A stretch of 64,000 nucleotides of DNA from Sulfuriferula plumbiphila (GCF_009938015.1 NZ_AP021884.1:2730585-2794584), one strand, 5' to 3'; positions 38,063 to 46,725 are shown, numbered from the stretch's first letter. Program-made: numbers and translations. The notes: generated by a model not told the origin, from the sequence alone.

Positions 38063-39027
38063 AGGCCGCCTCCTGACGTAGGCAGTGACTGCAACGGCGG
38101 CGGCTGCAACAAGGCCGGGATGTCCATCGCCTGTATTGAGGCCTCAACCACTCGAGCAATCAATGCCTCATCGGCAACTGGCTCCAAATCCTCAGCGCTG
38201 CCAACACGTCCGGTTGGCGCAACCACCAAACCGCTGGCGCTTTCCTCCAGGCTGAACTCCCCGCCGCAATTGCGGCAGAAAATATGCTCGCCCGCCTGCT
38301 GTTCACGTCGCAACACCAGGGTAGGACCGCACATTGGACAGGTTTGCAGCGGGATGCCGTCATCACTATGCCCCTGAATGTGATCGAGGTGGCCTGCGTG
38401 CCCCAAGGCAATAAACTGCGCCCCATACCGGCGGTCGAACTGCAGCCCGAGATTGTCGCCAATGATCGCTAACGCTTTCTCTCGCGGCATGCCAGTCCGG
38501 TAAGGCCGGCTGCTGGTCATGGCATCGAAGGCATCACATATGCTGACGATACGCGCCTCCAGCGGGATCATGTCATCCCGCAAGCCACGCGGATAGCCCG
38601 TTCCGTCCAGACGCTCATGGTGACTGTGTAGCGCATGTCGAACCAGTTCCGCCAGGGGGTGCCCGGCGAGCATGCGTTTTCCCAAGTCAGGATGCGTTTT
38701 GATCACCGCGTATTCCTCATCACTCAAACGGGCGGTCTTGCGCAAGATGGCATCGGGTACGCCAATTTTTCCCAGATCATGCAGAAACCCGCCGAGACTG
38801 ATGCGCGCCGCCTCGGCGTGATCGAGGCCGACGGCTTCGGCCAGCAAGCGGGCGTAACGAGATACCCGCCACAAGTGCCCGCCGGTGTAGGGATCGCGTG
38901 CTTCGACAAACCAGGCCATGACGAACAGGCTGGCCAGCAACTGCCCAAAATGCTGCTGCGCCTGTCGCTCACCGTCGGGGCAATCCGCCAGATGCAACCA
39001 TTGGGCGATGTATTCAGTCGGCTTCAT
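38059..39027 (-). CDS. HD-GYP domain protein with C-terminal zinc-ribbon-like segment
   Basis: 322 residues from ATG 39027 (GGAGGGCAATACC ahead). The HD-GYP signature is complete: DPYTGGHLWRVSRYARLLA, GGFLHDLGKIGVPDAIL, HHERLDGTGYPRGLRDD and DAFDAMTSSRPYRTGM. Such enzymes hydrolyse c-di-GMP. The C-terminal part holds two CxxC pairs (CPMCG and FCRNCGG), suggesting a zinc ribbon, which is uncommon. It is the first gene of an operon with NrtS/ECF sigma and anti-sigma, all overlapping, so c-di-GMP turnover and the stress regulon appear co-expressed. Confidence 0.88.
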   Translation of the reverse strand: MKPTEYIAQWLHLADCPDGERQAQQHFGQLLASLFVMAWFVEARDPYTGGHLWRVSRYARLLAEAVGLDHAEAARISLGGFLHDLGKIGVPDAILRKTARLSDEEYAVIKTHPDLGKRMLAGHPLAELVRHALHSHHERLDGTGYPRGLRDDMIPLEARIVSICDAFDAMTSSRPYRTGMPREKALAIIGDNLGLQFDRRYGAQFIALGHAGHLDHIQGHSDDGIPLQTCPMCGPTLVLRREQQAGEHIFCRNCGGEFSLEESASGLVVAPTGRVGSAEDLEPVADEALIARVVEASIQAMDIPALLQPPPLQSLPTSGGGL

Positions 39028-39422
39028 GGTATTGCCCTCCTGCCAAAACCATATTACGGCGCACAAAGCGTCTGTCGATAAGGTTTTTCCAGTGCCAAAC
39101 CCACGCACCTTGGGCGCTCCAGTCCCCCCAGGATGCGATGGCATGCCGGCCCCGTCGCCAACAGGCAAAGCGAGCGCGGCCGTGGCTTATGGGTGTGTAA
39201 ATCGCGCCCCTCCAGCGCCGCCAGCAGGTTGTGTGCCAACACCGGTCCCGCGCGCACGGCGTGAACACCGGAACGAGACAGCGCCAGATCGACTCGCCCG
39301 CACACGTCACCCGCGGCAAACACCTCGGGATGGGATGTGCTGCGGTGGGCAGCACTCACTGCGATATAACCATCCCGATCCAGTGCCAGTCTGGACACAC
39401 GCAACCAGCAGGAGTCATCCAT
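39014..39422 (-). pseudogene. FAD-dependent oxidoreductase (SelD-associated NDH-type), C-terminal, frameshifted
   Basis: The minus strand encodes LALDRDGYIAVSAAHRSTSH, PEVFAAGDVCGRVDLALSRS and GVHAVRAGPVLAHNLLAALE; then, after a one-base shift near 39150, RHAIASWGDWSAQGAWVWHW and KNLIDRRFVRR. This is the ending of the NADH-dehydrogenase-like proteins that are often fused or linked to selenophosphate synthase. The N-terminal two thirds are missing. The stop overlaps the start of the HD-GYP gene. Confidence 0.7.
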
Positions 39423-39992
39423 CCGTGCTATTCGGTGTGAAACCGCGCTGTACTGGAAACGGTTTCATCTCCGGCACGATAAATGGGTGCTGACGTGCAA
39501 GCCAAGCAGTACTTTCTTTGCCACGTCTTTCTCCGAAGTCGTACCTGATATTGTCTTACGTCGGAACTTCCCCTTTGTTTATTACACTGGATGCGCTGGC
39601 CATCCCAATCTGACACAGTGGTGACCGGAACCTTGCATGGGGTTCCAGTCGCTTTTCTGGCGCGGCATGGTCGCAGACATCGTCTCATTCCGAGTGTCGA
39701 ATGCGCAGCAGGTAATTGCCAAAACAATACGGCTGCTATCCGAGACGATGCCGCCTTCCTTCCATCGCTCATACCGCGCTGAAGACTAGCCTCGTTACTC
39801 GACCCGAAATGATGGCTGAGGGAGTATCACGAGAATCGGACTGAGGTGGCGCAGGTGGATGCGGCGCCGGTGAGCGGCATTTGGGTTATGGGGCATCGGG
39901 CGAGTAAGTGAATGGTGCAGAGTGGGTCTGTATGTTAATCAACAATGCACAACCCGCTATCCATGCACCCACGCCTGAAGTGGCAATTTTTT
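39423..39992. other. intergenic, no gene recognised
   Basis: About 570 bases with lower GC and only short chance frames. The far end carries the ECF-like promoter at 39993-40019. Confidence 0.45.
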
Positions 39993-40019
39993 TGTAAGGA
40001 TTTATCTGGAGATTCGACT
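39993..40019 (+). promoter_or_regulatory. third ECF-like promoter, ahead of a small ORF and DsbG-like gene
   Basis: TGTAAGG (39993-39999), 16 bases and GACT (40016-40019), preceded by a run of T as at 10095 and 12620. Spacing and both boxes equal those of the bufA and tolC promoters, though the spacer differs. It points to the genes at 40078 and 40365. Confidence 0.55.
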
Positions 40020-40077
40020 GATGGTTACCCTAGTTGTTTTATATCCATTTACATAAGGAAATTAAAATGTCGATGAT

Positions 40078-40200
40078 ATGCAAATGAACGGTACCTGCGG
40101 AACCAAGTCTGGAGTGTGCGTCCATGAAAAGCCGATGATGTGGCTTGTTGTCATTGTTGCAATAGCAGCAATAGGCCACTGGATGTTTCATTGGTTCTGA
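40078..40200 (+). CDS. small Cys/His-containing membrane protein
   Basis: A 40-residue frame: MQMNGTCGTKSGVCVHEKP followed by one membrane helix (MMWLVVIVAIAAIGHWMF) and HWF. Two cysteines and a histidine precede the helix, and two more histidines follow it, as in small metal-linked membrane peptides. AAGGAAA lies 17-23 bases ahead and several ATGs compete (40068, 40078, 40084). It is about 60 bases downstream of the ECF-like promoter and 165 bases before the DsbG-like gene. I know no family name for it. Confidence 0.6.
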   Translation: MQMNGTCGTKSGVCVHEKPMMWLVVIVAIAAIGHWMFHWF

Positions 40201-40364
40201 GATTCCCTAGCATGGATACCCAAACAGGGTGCGGTCCTGCACCGAAGCCGCCATCGGTGTCGCGGTCCTCCCCGCGGACTAGAAGTCGTCAAGAATCGCA
40301 AACCCTGCGCCATCGCCTGGGTTGCGTCCATAAACGGCCATGATGATCCGGAGATATTCCTTCC

Positions 40365-40937
40365 ATGAACACACTCATTCGGCATAGCCTGGCGATTTTC
40401 ATCGCCTTTTTCCTGGGGCTCAGCCCGTCCTGGGCGGCCAATGCCGACGCTGCCAGGGCGGAAACCCTGCTGACGTCCCTACACGCGGCCAAGTGGATCC
40501 AGGAAGGCGCAGGCCCGCGCATCGTCTATATTTTTTTCGACCCCAATTGTCCCTATTGCCACAAGCTTTATCAGGCCACGCGCAAGTTCGTGGGCAAGGA
40601 GGGGCTGGAATTCCGCTGGATTCCGGTGGGTTTCCTCAGCCAAAGCAGCCTGGGCAAGGCTGCCGCCATACTGGCTGCGAAAGACCGCCGCAAGGCTTTC
40701 CACACCAACGAGGATGACTACGGTTTTGGTGCCGGTCCGGGAGGCGGGATTCCCCCCCTCAGCCATCCGGGCGGCCCGGTGCTGCGGGCACTGAACACCA
40801 ATCTCTCGCTCATGCACCAGGCGCGGCTGTGGGGCATTCCAGTGATGGCGTTTCGCGCTCGGGATGGCCAGGCACAGTTGATGGTGGGATCGCTACCGCC
40901 CGACAAACTCGGTGAAATGCTGCGTCTCGTCAAATGA
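40365..40937 (+). CDS. DsbC/DsbG-like periplasmic thiol-disulfide protein, second copy
   Basis: 190 residues; signal peptide to about residue 24 (LGLSPSWAA). The redox site is FFDPNCPYCHKLYQAT (CPYC) and the cis-Pro loop is LWGIPVMAFRARDG. It shares its layout with the protein at 20538-21122 (AKWIQEGAGPRIVYIFFDPN against ATWIAQGQGRRVLYVVFDPN), so they are paralogues. It lies downstream of the third ECF-like promoter and of the small membrane protein. It could repair or reduce metal-damaged thiols in the periplasm. Confidence 0.82.
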   Translation: MNTLIRHSLAIFIAFFLGLSPSWAANADAARAETLLTSLHAAKWIQEGAGPRIVYIFFDPNCPYCHKLYQATRKFVGKEGLEFRWIPVGFLSQSSLGKAAAILAAKDRRKAFHTNEDDYGFGAGPGGGIPPLSHPGGPVLRALNTNLSLMHQARLWGIPVMAFRARDGQAQLMVGSLPPDKLGEMLRLVK

Positions 40938-40978
40938 GTCGGCGCTGCAGCGGATTATTTCAACAATTAACGTTTTGA

Positions 40979-41107
40979 TTGAACGGCAAGCCCGTCGGTC
41001 GCGCCGCTGCAGCCGTCATTATTGTTATCTGGATCGTCACGGCAGCGCTTGTCGCTTTCCGGGAACATGACGACTTCATAGTCCCCCTCACCTTAGTCAA
41101 GGGATAA
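40979..41107 (+). CDS. possible small single-helix membrane peptide
   Basis: From a TTG at 40979 a 42-residue frame gives LNGKPVGRAAAAVIIVIWIV, then TAALVAFREHDDFIVPLTLV and KG. The helix is convincing but there is no clear RBS, and the sequence could be the tail of a lost gene. It lies 41 bases after the DsbG-like gene. Inverted arms GCTGCAGCGG/CCGCTGCAGC flank its first codons. Confidence 0.3.
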   Translation: MNGKPVGRAAAAVIIVIWIVTAALVAFREHDDFIVPLTLVKG

Positions 41108-41141
41108 GGTTTACGCACAAAAGGTGCGCCTCCTGTCCTAG

Positions 41142-41301
41142 GAGCCTGTCGGACTTAAAGGAAATCGGCTGCAAATCCGTCTGGACGGTACATATTTCGC
41201 CGCTTTTTTGGTCAATAGAACGACTATTGGCCTGCAAAATCGACAAAATCTGTCCTCGCCCAGCCAAATTTTCGCTACGATTCTTCAAGTCCGACAGGCT
41301 C
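41142..41301. mobile_element. 160-bp MITE with CTAG target duplication
   Basis: The ends are perfect inverted repeats for the first 15 bases: GAGCCTGTCGGACTT at the left and AAGTCCGACAGGCTC at the right, with similarity continuing a few bases inward. CTAG flanks both ends (41138-41141 and 41302-41305). There is no coding capacity. The ends resemble those of IS elements that target CTAG, so the element is probably mobilised by a transposase encoded elsewhere in the genome. Confidence 0.85.
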
Positions 41302-41305
41302 CTAG

Positions 41306-41460
41306 CACCCGACGTTTTCGCCAACGACATTTTTGCGATGAAGGGCGGCACGGCGATCAATCTTTTCGTTCAGGACATGCCGCGACTGTCCGTCGACATC
41401 GATGTCGCTTACCTTCCCTGGACAACGCCGCGCGATGAGGCATTGGTCGAGTGCCGCGTC
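41306..41460 (+). pseudogene. AbiEii-type nucleotidyltransferase fragment
   Basis: Directly after the MITE the plus strand reads DVFANDIFAMKGGTAINLFV followed by QDMPRLSVDIDVAYLP, the GG-S nucleotidyltransferase motif with the metal-binding DID of AbiEii toxins. The frame then loses similarity after about 50 residues. Neither the N-terminus nor an AbiEi antitoxin gene is present. Confidence 0.7.
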
Positions 41461-41579
41461 ACCTGCCTTGCCGGCCACAACAGTCCGCCAGCGTTGCGGG
41501 ATGAGCAGGAAGGGGCTTCCATCCCCTATAATAGGGCAACCTTTAAGAACAAAAAAACGTTTTGTCGGCGTAATATCAT

Positions 41580-42818
41580 TTGCAACACCATAACAATAAG
41601 ATTGATGCCGCCCTGCTCGGTAAAATCGTGCTCGCCCGCTTTCTGGAGTTGCCGCTGCGGGCGGTAGACCGTCTCGCGGCCCAGGTGGAGTCCTCCGCCG
41701 GCTTTACCGCCCTGCGCCCCTGGGTGAGCGTGGGTCGATTGGAAGGCGCGCGGGTGGCGCATGATGCGGCCGACACCCCCCAAACCCGGGCATCCCCGAT
41801 CCTGGGAGAAGTTCTCGAGGCGGACCGGGGCCTGATGTTCCTCTACCGCCGCGACAGCTTCGCGCGGGAATACCGGTTCGATGAGGAGGGGGTGAACTGC
41901 CTGATGGTGCGCGCGGGCGCTCCCGCAGCGCTGGCAAGAACGTTGCGCAGGTTGCGCCTCATCAATACCCGGAACCGCCTCACCCACGCGCTGATGCAGG
42001 CGGTGCTGGCAGCGCAGGCGGCGTATCTGCGCTCCGGACAGGGCTTGGCGCTCCTTCCCTTGACCCAGGCGACCATTTCCGCCCGGCTGCGGTCGGAGTC
42101 GAATCTTTCCGTGGTGGCGGATGCGGGCCGGATTTCCCGGCTGGTGCGCGGACTGACGATCATGCTGCCAAACGGCAAGGTGGTGCCGTTAAACACCCTG
42201 TTCCCGAAGCCACGGCAGGTGCATTGCCATTTCGTGGATCATATGATAAAAGAAGAAAAAACATGGATGGCCAAAGGGTTATTGCGGGAACCGCTGACGG
42301 ACGAGGCCATCGCCGCCATCCTTGAGCGGGAACATGGCATCCGCTTGTCGCGGCGCACGGTGGCAAACATCCGGCATGACCTGGCGATTCCCGATTACAA
42401 GAGGCGCAGCCAGGGCACGGATTATCTGGCCGCTACGGAGGGCTTCTCCGCCCTGCTGCCGCTCACCGCTCAGGCGCTGCGCACAACGGTTCCGGCCCAT
42501 CCGGGCGTGTATGAGATCCGGACGGTTTGCGCTTCCTCCGTCGGGGGAGAAAAGGAAGCCTGCCCAGGGAAAAGTGTGCCGCCAGTGCCGCACGGCGTGG
42601 TCTACATCGGCTCGGCCGGTGATTTGCGCAAGCGCCTCGGCGATCACCTGCGCGGCAGCAGCGCTAATGCGCTGCTGTATCGCCACGTGGCCGGCGGCGC
42701 CGCGCAGGTGCGGTTTCGCCTGATCAGTGCAGACTGGCGCGTGGTGGAGCGGGAGTTGTACCAGGTATTTTGCGAGACGTTCGGCGTGTCCCCGCCGTGT
42801 AACCGCATGAGCCCTTAA
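41580..42818 (+). CDS. sigma54-like (RpoN) protein without region I, fused to a GIY-YIG domain
   Basis: 412 residues. Residues about 75-275 align with RpoN core-binding and DNA-binding domains: LLPLTQATISARLRSESNLS, ISRLVRGLTIMLPNGKVVPL, then LTDEAIAAILEREHGIRLSR and the RpoN box SRRTVANIRHDLAIP at 257-271. The glutamine-rich region I that meets the activator ATPase is absent. Residues about 306-408 are a GIY-YIG domain: HPGVYEIR, HGVVYIGSAGDLRKRLGDHL, VERELYQVFCETFG and PPCN, keeping the family Tyr, Arg, Glu and Asn positions. GIY-YIG domains cut DNA or act in repair. The start is uncertain (TTG at 41580). No sigma54 gene is otherwise in the window. The job is unknown; a targeted nuclease guided by -24/-12 promoter elements, or a sigma54 antagonist, is speculation. 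Confidence 0.8.
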   Translation: MQHHNNKIDAALLGKIVLARFLELPLRAVDRLAAQVESSAGFTALRPWVSVGRLEGARVAHDAADTPQTRASPILGEVLEADRGLMFLYRRDSFAREYRFDEEGVNCLMVRAGAPAALARTLRRLRLINTRNRLTHALMQAVLAAQAAYLRSGQGLALLPLTQATISARLRSESNLSVVADAGRISRLVRGLTIMLPNGKVVPLNTLFPKPRQVHCHFVDHMIKEEKTWMAKGLLREPLTDEAIAAILEREHGIRLSRRTVANIRHDLAIPDYKRRSQGTDYLAATEGFSALLPLTAQALRTTVPAHPGVYEIRTVCASSVGGEKEACPGKSVPPVPHGVVYIGSAGDLRKRLGDHLRGSSANALLYRHVAGGAAQVRFRLISADWRVVERELYQVFCETFGVSPPCNRMSP

Positions 42819-42944
42819 AGGAAATGCGCAACCCGCCGATATATCATGCACACCATCCGGTGCACTATCCGGGCCGATTTCGGGTGCAAAGAATGAACAA
42901 GAACAACCATAAGGTTCGGTGACGTGATATGGAAGAAATCTTGC

Positions 42945-42966
42945 GCAAGCAAGCAAGCAAGCAAGC
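42945..42966 (+). repeat. tetranucleotide tract (GCAA)5
   Basis: Five perfect GCAA units plus GC lie about 50 bases before the start of the globin-coupled GGDEF-EAL gene. The tract lies in frame with it, downstream of a possible GTG start at 42924. Such tracts may change length by slippage. Confidence 0.8.
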
Positions 42967-43016
42967 CTGACGATGGTTTCATCTCCCTTTCCTGGCTTAC
43001 GGCGAGGTCCGGAAAT

Positions 43017-45659
43017 ATGAAGCCTCTGGAGGAGACCGTCGAGGCCGTGATGCGGGCGCTTGGACTGGACGATGCCGCGGTCGTCCGGCGCAAGGCCTTT
43101 CTGGAATTCACCGATGACGACGTCGCGCGGTTGCGGGCGCTGCACGAAGCCATGCAGACCCTGGCGCCGGATTTCGCCAACGCCTTTTACGACCATCTCC
43201 TGGCTTTCGAGGAAACACGGGCGCTGTTGCCCGACGCGCAAACGCTGGAGCGCTTGAAGCGCACCCAGGCGGTGTACTTCGACAGCCTGACCGCGGGGGA
43301 CTACGGCCCCGAGTATATCCTCCACCGCCTGCGCGTGGGCGTGGCCCACCAGCGCGTCGGCCTGGCGCCGGAATGGTATCTGGGGGCCTACAGCAAGTAC
43401 CTGGCGGGCTTGCTCCCTGAACTGTGGCAGCGGCTCGGGAAAGACCCCGAGGCCTTTGTCGTTACCGTGCAGTCACTGATCAAGATCGTTCTGCTGGACA
43501 TGGGGCTGGCCATCGACACCTATATCCAGGCCGACCGGCAAACCATCCTGACGCTCAAAGAGTATGCCGACATCGTGTTCGCCAGCATTCCCGACGGACT
43601 GCTGGTGCTCTCCTCCGATCTCGCCGTTTTGTCCGCCAACCGGGCCTTCCTGGAGCGGTTCGGGTTCACCGAGGAAGCTGTGCGCGGCCGTTATCTGATG
43701 GAGGTGCTCGCGGCCGACGGGCTGCGGGGGCGGGCGCTCGAAGTCCTGGCCACCGGAGCCGCCCAGCATGACGTGCTTTTCAGCATGGGTCCGGCGGACG
43801 GCGATGAGCGCAAACCGGTGCGCGTGACGCTGACTGGAATCCGGCTTGCGGAAGAAGAAGAAGAAGAAGAAGAAGCCCGGCTCCTTTTGATCGTGGAGGA
43901 TCTCACCGAAGAGGAAAAGTTGCGCGCCGCCGCGCTGGAATCCGAGCGCCGTTTCCGGGACCTGGCGGAAACCGCCCACGACGGAATCATCATGACCGAT
44001 CCCCAGGGGAAAATCGCCTATTTCAACCGGGCGGCGGAACGCATGTTCGGCTATCGCCGCAACCAGGCGCTGCAGCGGCCGATCGGGACGGTGCTGCCGG
44101 AACCGCTGTGCTGCCGACTGGATGAAGGATTGCAGCATACCCGGGTGTGGGAAACCCAGGGACGCCGCCGCGACGGCGCCATTTTCATGGTGGAGGGATC
44201 CAGCAGCGTCTTCGAAGGGTCCGCGGGACGTTTCATCACCTATGTGCTGCGCGACCTGACCGAGCGCAAGCAGTTCGAACGCCAGTTGATGCACTTGGCC
44301 AATCACGATCCGCTGACCAATCTTCCCAACCGGAAATTCTTCCAGGAACGCCTCGAAATCAGCCTGGACGAGGCGGCGCTGAACGGAGAGCGTGTGGCAG
44401 TATTGTTTCTCGACCTGGACCGCTTCAAGCTGATCAACGACACCTTTGGCCATGCGCTGGGCGACAAGCTACTGCTGATGGTGGCCAAGCGGCTCGCCGG
44501 CTGTTTCCGCAAGGGCGACGACATACTGGCCCGCCAAGGGGGAGACGAATTCGTGGTGATGCTGCAGGGGCTTTCCGGGAGACAGGACGCCTCCTCCGTC
44601 GCCCAAAAGATCATGGATGCCTTCGCTCATGTCTTTCAGCTGGAAAATCACGAGGTGTTCGTCTCCGCCAGCATCGGCATCGCCTTCTACCCTTCCGACG
44701 CCATCGATGCGGGCAACCTCATCCGGTGCGCCGATAGCGCCATGTACCAGGCCAAGGAACAAGGCCTGGGATATCAGTTCTACCGGCCCGAGCTGGAAAA
44801 TCTGTCGTCGGAGCGGCTCACCCTGGAGAACAGTTTGCGCAGGGCCCTGGAACGTGACGAGTTGCGGCTTTACTACCAGCCCAAGGTGGATCTCGCGAGC
44901 GGGACCGTGATCGGGCTGGAGGCGCTGCTGCGCTGGGCACATCCGGTCAGAGGCATGATCCCGCCCGACCAGTTTGTTCCCCTGGCGGAGGAAACCGGCC
45001 TGATCGTCCCGATCGGCGAATGGGTCTTGCGTACTGCGTGTTTGCAGATCAAGGCCTGGCAAGGGGAAGGGATGCCCCTTCTCCCGGTGGCGGTGAACCT
45101 GTCGGCGCGCCAGTTCAGGCAGTTCTCGGCCAGCGGTGAAACAGAGGGGAGACCGCCTTCGGATGAAGCTGGCGGAGTGCACGATTTGGTTGAAACCATA
45201 GAGCGGGTGCTGGCGGAAACGGGAGTGGATCCATCCTGCCTGGAATTGGAGATTACCGAAAGCATCCTGATGCAAAACCTGTCGACGGCGGCCCATATTT
45301 TGCAGGCGTTGAGCGCAAAGGGAATGCGCATCTTCATCGACGATTTCGGCACCGGCTATTCGAGCTTAAGCTATCTCAAGCGCCTGCCCATCGACACCAT
45401 CAAGATCGACAAATCCTTCGTGGGGGATATTACGACCGACCCGGATGACGCGGCGATCGTGTCCGCCATCATCGCCATGGCCCACAGCCTGCGCCTCAGG
45501 GTAGTGGCCGAAGGAGTGGAAACACAGGAGCAGTTCGACTTCCTGCTCGAACGCGGCTGCGATGCCATGCAAGGCTATTTTTTCAGCAAACCGCTGCCGG
45601 CGGAGGAAATTCTCCCGCTGCTGCAGAATGCTCGGAATTCCGGTTCCGGTCGCGACTGA
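43017..45659 (+). CDS. globin-coupled PAS-PAS-GGDEF-EAL protein
   Basis: 880 residues from ATG 43017. Residues about 25-180 form a protoglobin sensor with the proximal histidine at 111 (RVGVAHQRVGLAPEWYLGAY). Two PAS domains follow (about 185-290 and 310-420, the second with DGIIMTDPQGKIAYFNRAAE). The GGDEF domain has RQGGDEFVVML and the DLDRFKLINDTFGHALGDK block; the EAL domain has LEALLRWAHP, ELEITESILM, DDFGTGYSSLSYLKRLPIDT and VVAEGVETQEQ. Both catalytic motifs are intact, so it may make and break c-di-GMP in response to O2 or NO. Oddities: a run of eight Glu encoded by (GAA)8 at 43851-43874 and a 20-residue insertion in EAL (FSASGETEGRPPSDEAGG). A GTG at 42924 would add 31 residues. Confidence 0.92.
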   Translation: MKPLEETVEAVMRALGLDDAAVVRRKAFLEFTDDDVARLRALHEAMQTLAPDFANAFYDHLLAFEETRALLPDAQTLERLKRTQAVYFDSLTAGDYGPEYILHRLRVGVAHQRVGLAPEWYLGAYSKYLAGLLPELWQRLGKDPEAFVVTVQSLIKIVLLDMGLAIDTYIQADRQTILTLKEYADIVFASIPDGLLVLSSDLAVLSANRAFLERFGFTEEAVRGRYLMEVLAADGLRGRALEVLATGAAQHDVLFSMGPADGDERKPVRVTLTGIRLAEEEEEEEEARLLLIVEDLTEEEKLRAAALESERRFRDLAETAHDGIIMTDPQGKIAYFNRAAERMFGYRRNQALQRPIGTVLPEPLCCRLDEGLQHTRVWETQGRRRDGAIFMVEGSSSVFEGSAGRFITYVLRDLTERKQFERQLMHLANHDPLTNLPNRKFFQERLEISLDEAALNGERVAVLFLDLDRFKLINDTFGHALGDKLLLMVAKRLAGCFRKGDDILARQGGDEFVVMLQGLSGRQDASSVAQKIMDAFAHVFQLENHEVFVSASIGIAFYPSDAIDAGNLIRCADSAMYQAKEQGLGYQFYRPELENLSSERLTLENSLRRALERDELRLYYQPKVDLASGTVIGLEALLRWAHPVRGMIPPDQFVPLAEETGLIVPIGEWVLRTACLQIKAWQGEGMPLLPVAVNLSARQFRQFSASGETEGRPPSDEAGGVHDLVETIERVLAETGVDPSCLELEITESILMQNLSTAAHILQALSAKGMRIFIDDFGTGYSSLSYLKRLPIDTIKIDKSFVGDITTDPDDAAIVSAIIAMAHSLRLRVVAEGVETQEQFDFLLERGCDAMQGYFFSKPLPAEEILPLLQNARNSGSGRD

Positions 45660-46152
45660 CCTGGGAGCCATCCTTGATGGAATCCCGCTGCCTGACGCGA
45701 CGCGGTTCGACCGTGCTGTCGATCCGCCAGCGCGGTGCACTGAGCAATCCTAAAACGGCTATCGGACGCAGATGAAAGCCGATTAACGCCGATGATTCAA
45801 CTCTTGATGCATGCGATGCCGGTACCTGCCCCTGGGTTCGTGTCGCGACTGACGGCGAGGCGGGAAGGATTTTGAGTTCACAGATTTGGTGGCAGTGAAT
45901 CCGTGGAATGAATGACCATGGGGGAACACCAGCCAGTTTACCGCCCCAACCAATAACGAACCTGCCGCAGAATGTCACTTTCCGCCCTGGATAATCACTG
46001 CGCCGATCACAAACCATAACGATACGCACGCCTGAAATAAAAATTTGATACACCGTTAAAACAGATTAGGCATTTAATAAACAAGGCTGTTTTTGTGTAT
46101 TTTGCAGCCTGCCAGCAACTCCGGCAAGAAATCGCCCAGCGCAAAATCAAGC
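45660..46152. other. intergenic, no gene recognised
   Basis: About 490 bases without supported coding. The right end leads into the sigma54 promoter of the pilin gene. Confidence 0.5.
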
Positions 46153-46167
46153 TGGCACAGCTATTGC
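46153..46167 (+). promoter_or_regulatory. sigma54 promoter of the pilin gene
   Basis: TGGCAC-AGCTA-TTGC is an almost ideal -24/-12 element (GG at 46154-46155, GC at 46166-46167), about 60 bases ahead of the pilin ATG. Type IV pilin genes are commonly activated by PilR through sigma54. Confidence 0.88.
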
Positions 46168-46225
46168 GGCTACCCCCGCCAAACACTACGGTGTTTTGTC
46201 CGCTCAACCACTCAGGAGACTTAAC

Positions 46226-46705
46226 ATGAACATGTCTGAAGTTCGCATCAACAAATCCCAGGCCGGCTTCACACTGATCGAATTGATGATCGTCGTGGCG
46301 ATTATCGGTATTTTGGCCGCCATCGCGATTCCCAGTTATCAGAACTACACGCGCAAAGCTAAATTTACGGAAATCGTTCAAGGCGCTTCCTCTGTCAAAC
46401 TTGCGGTAGAAACTTGTTATCAAGAACAAGGCGCTCTTGGCAACTGTGCTGCAGGTTCAAATGGTGTTCCCGCGCTAATCGCCACTGCCGGGTCAAATCC
46501 AACAACCGTAGACGTTGGATCCGGTGTAACTGCAGCAAGCAATACAGCCGTGACTATTACGATGATTGCCAAGTCTAATGATACGGTCTTGAATGGACTG
46601 AACTACACATTGACAGGTGCTCCAGGGGCGGCGGGGACTTCTAACGCTATTTCTTGGACTAAAGGCGGCACATGCCTTACCGCTTCAGGTGGCCCATACT
46701 GCTAA
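46226..46705 (+). CDS. pilA: type IV major pilin
   Basis: 159 residues from ATG 46226 (AGGAGACTTAAC ahead). The type IV leader ends in G before the mature start FTLIELMIVVAIIGILAAIA with Glu5. The mature protein has a disulfide loop candidate CYQEQGALGNC and a C-terminal pair in GGTCLTASGGPYC. The protein is cleaved and methylated by PilD and polymerises into a pilus for twitching, attachment or DNA uptake. It has a sigma54 promoter and an intrinsic terminator of its own, so it is transcribed mainly alone. Confidence 0.95.
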   Translation: MNMSEVRINKSQAGFTLIELMIVVAIIGILAAIAIPSYQNYTRKAKFTEIVQGASSVKLAVETCYQEQGALGNCAAGSNGVPALIATAGSNPTTVDVGSGVTAASNTAVTITMIAKSNDTVLNGLNYTLTGAPGAAGTSNAISWTKGGTCLTASGGPYC

Positions 46706-46725
46706 ATTTGTCAGGTGCATGAGTA

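Noticed and set aside
39428-39782. 114-codon minus-strand and 63-codon plus-strand frames
   Set aside because: No RBS, no domain and no continuity with the oxidoreductase relic next to them.
42945-42966. CRISPR-like or origin-like repeat
   Set aside because: It is a plain tetranucleotide tract with no spacers; no CRISPR array or cas gene is present in the window.
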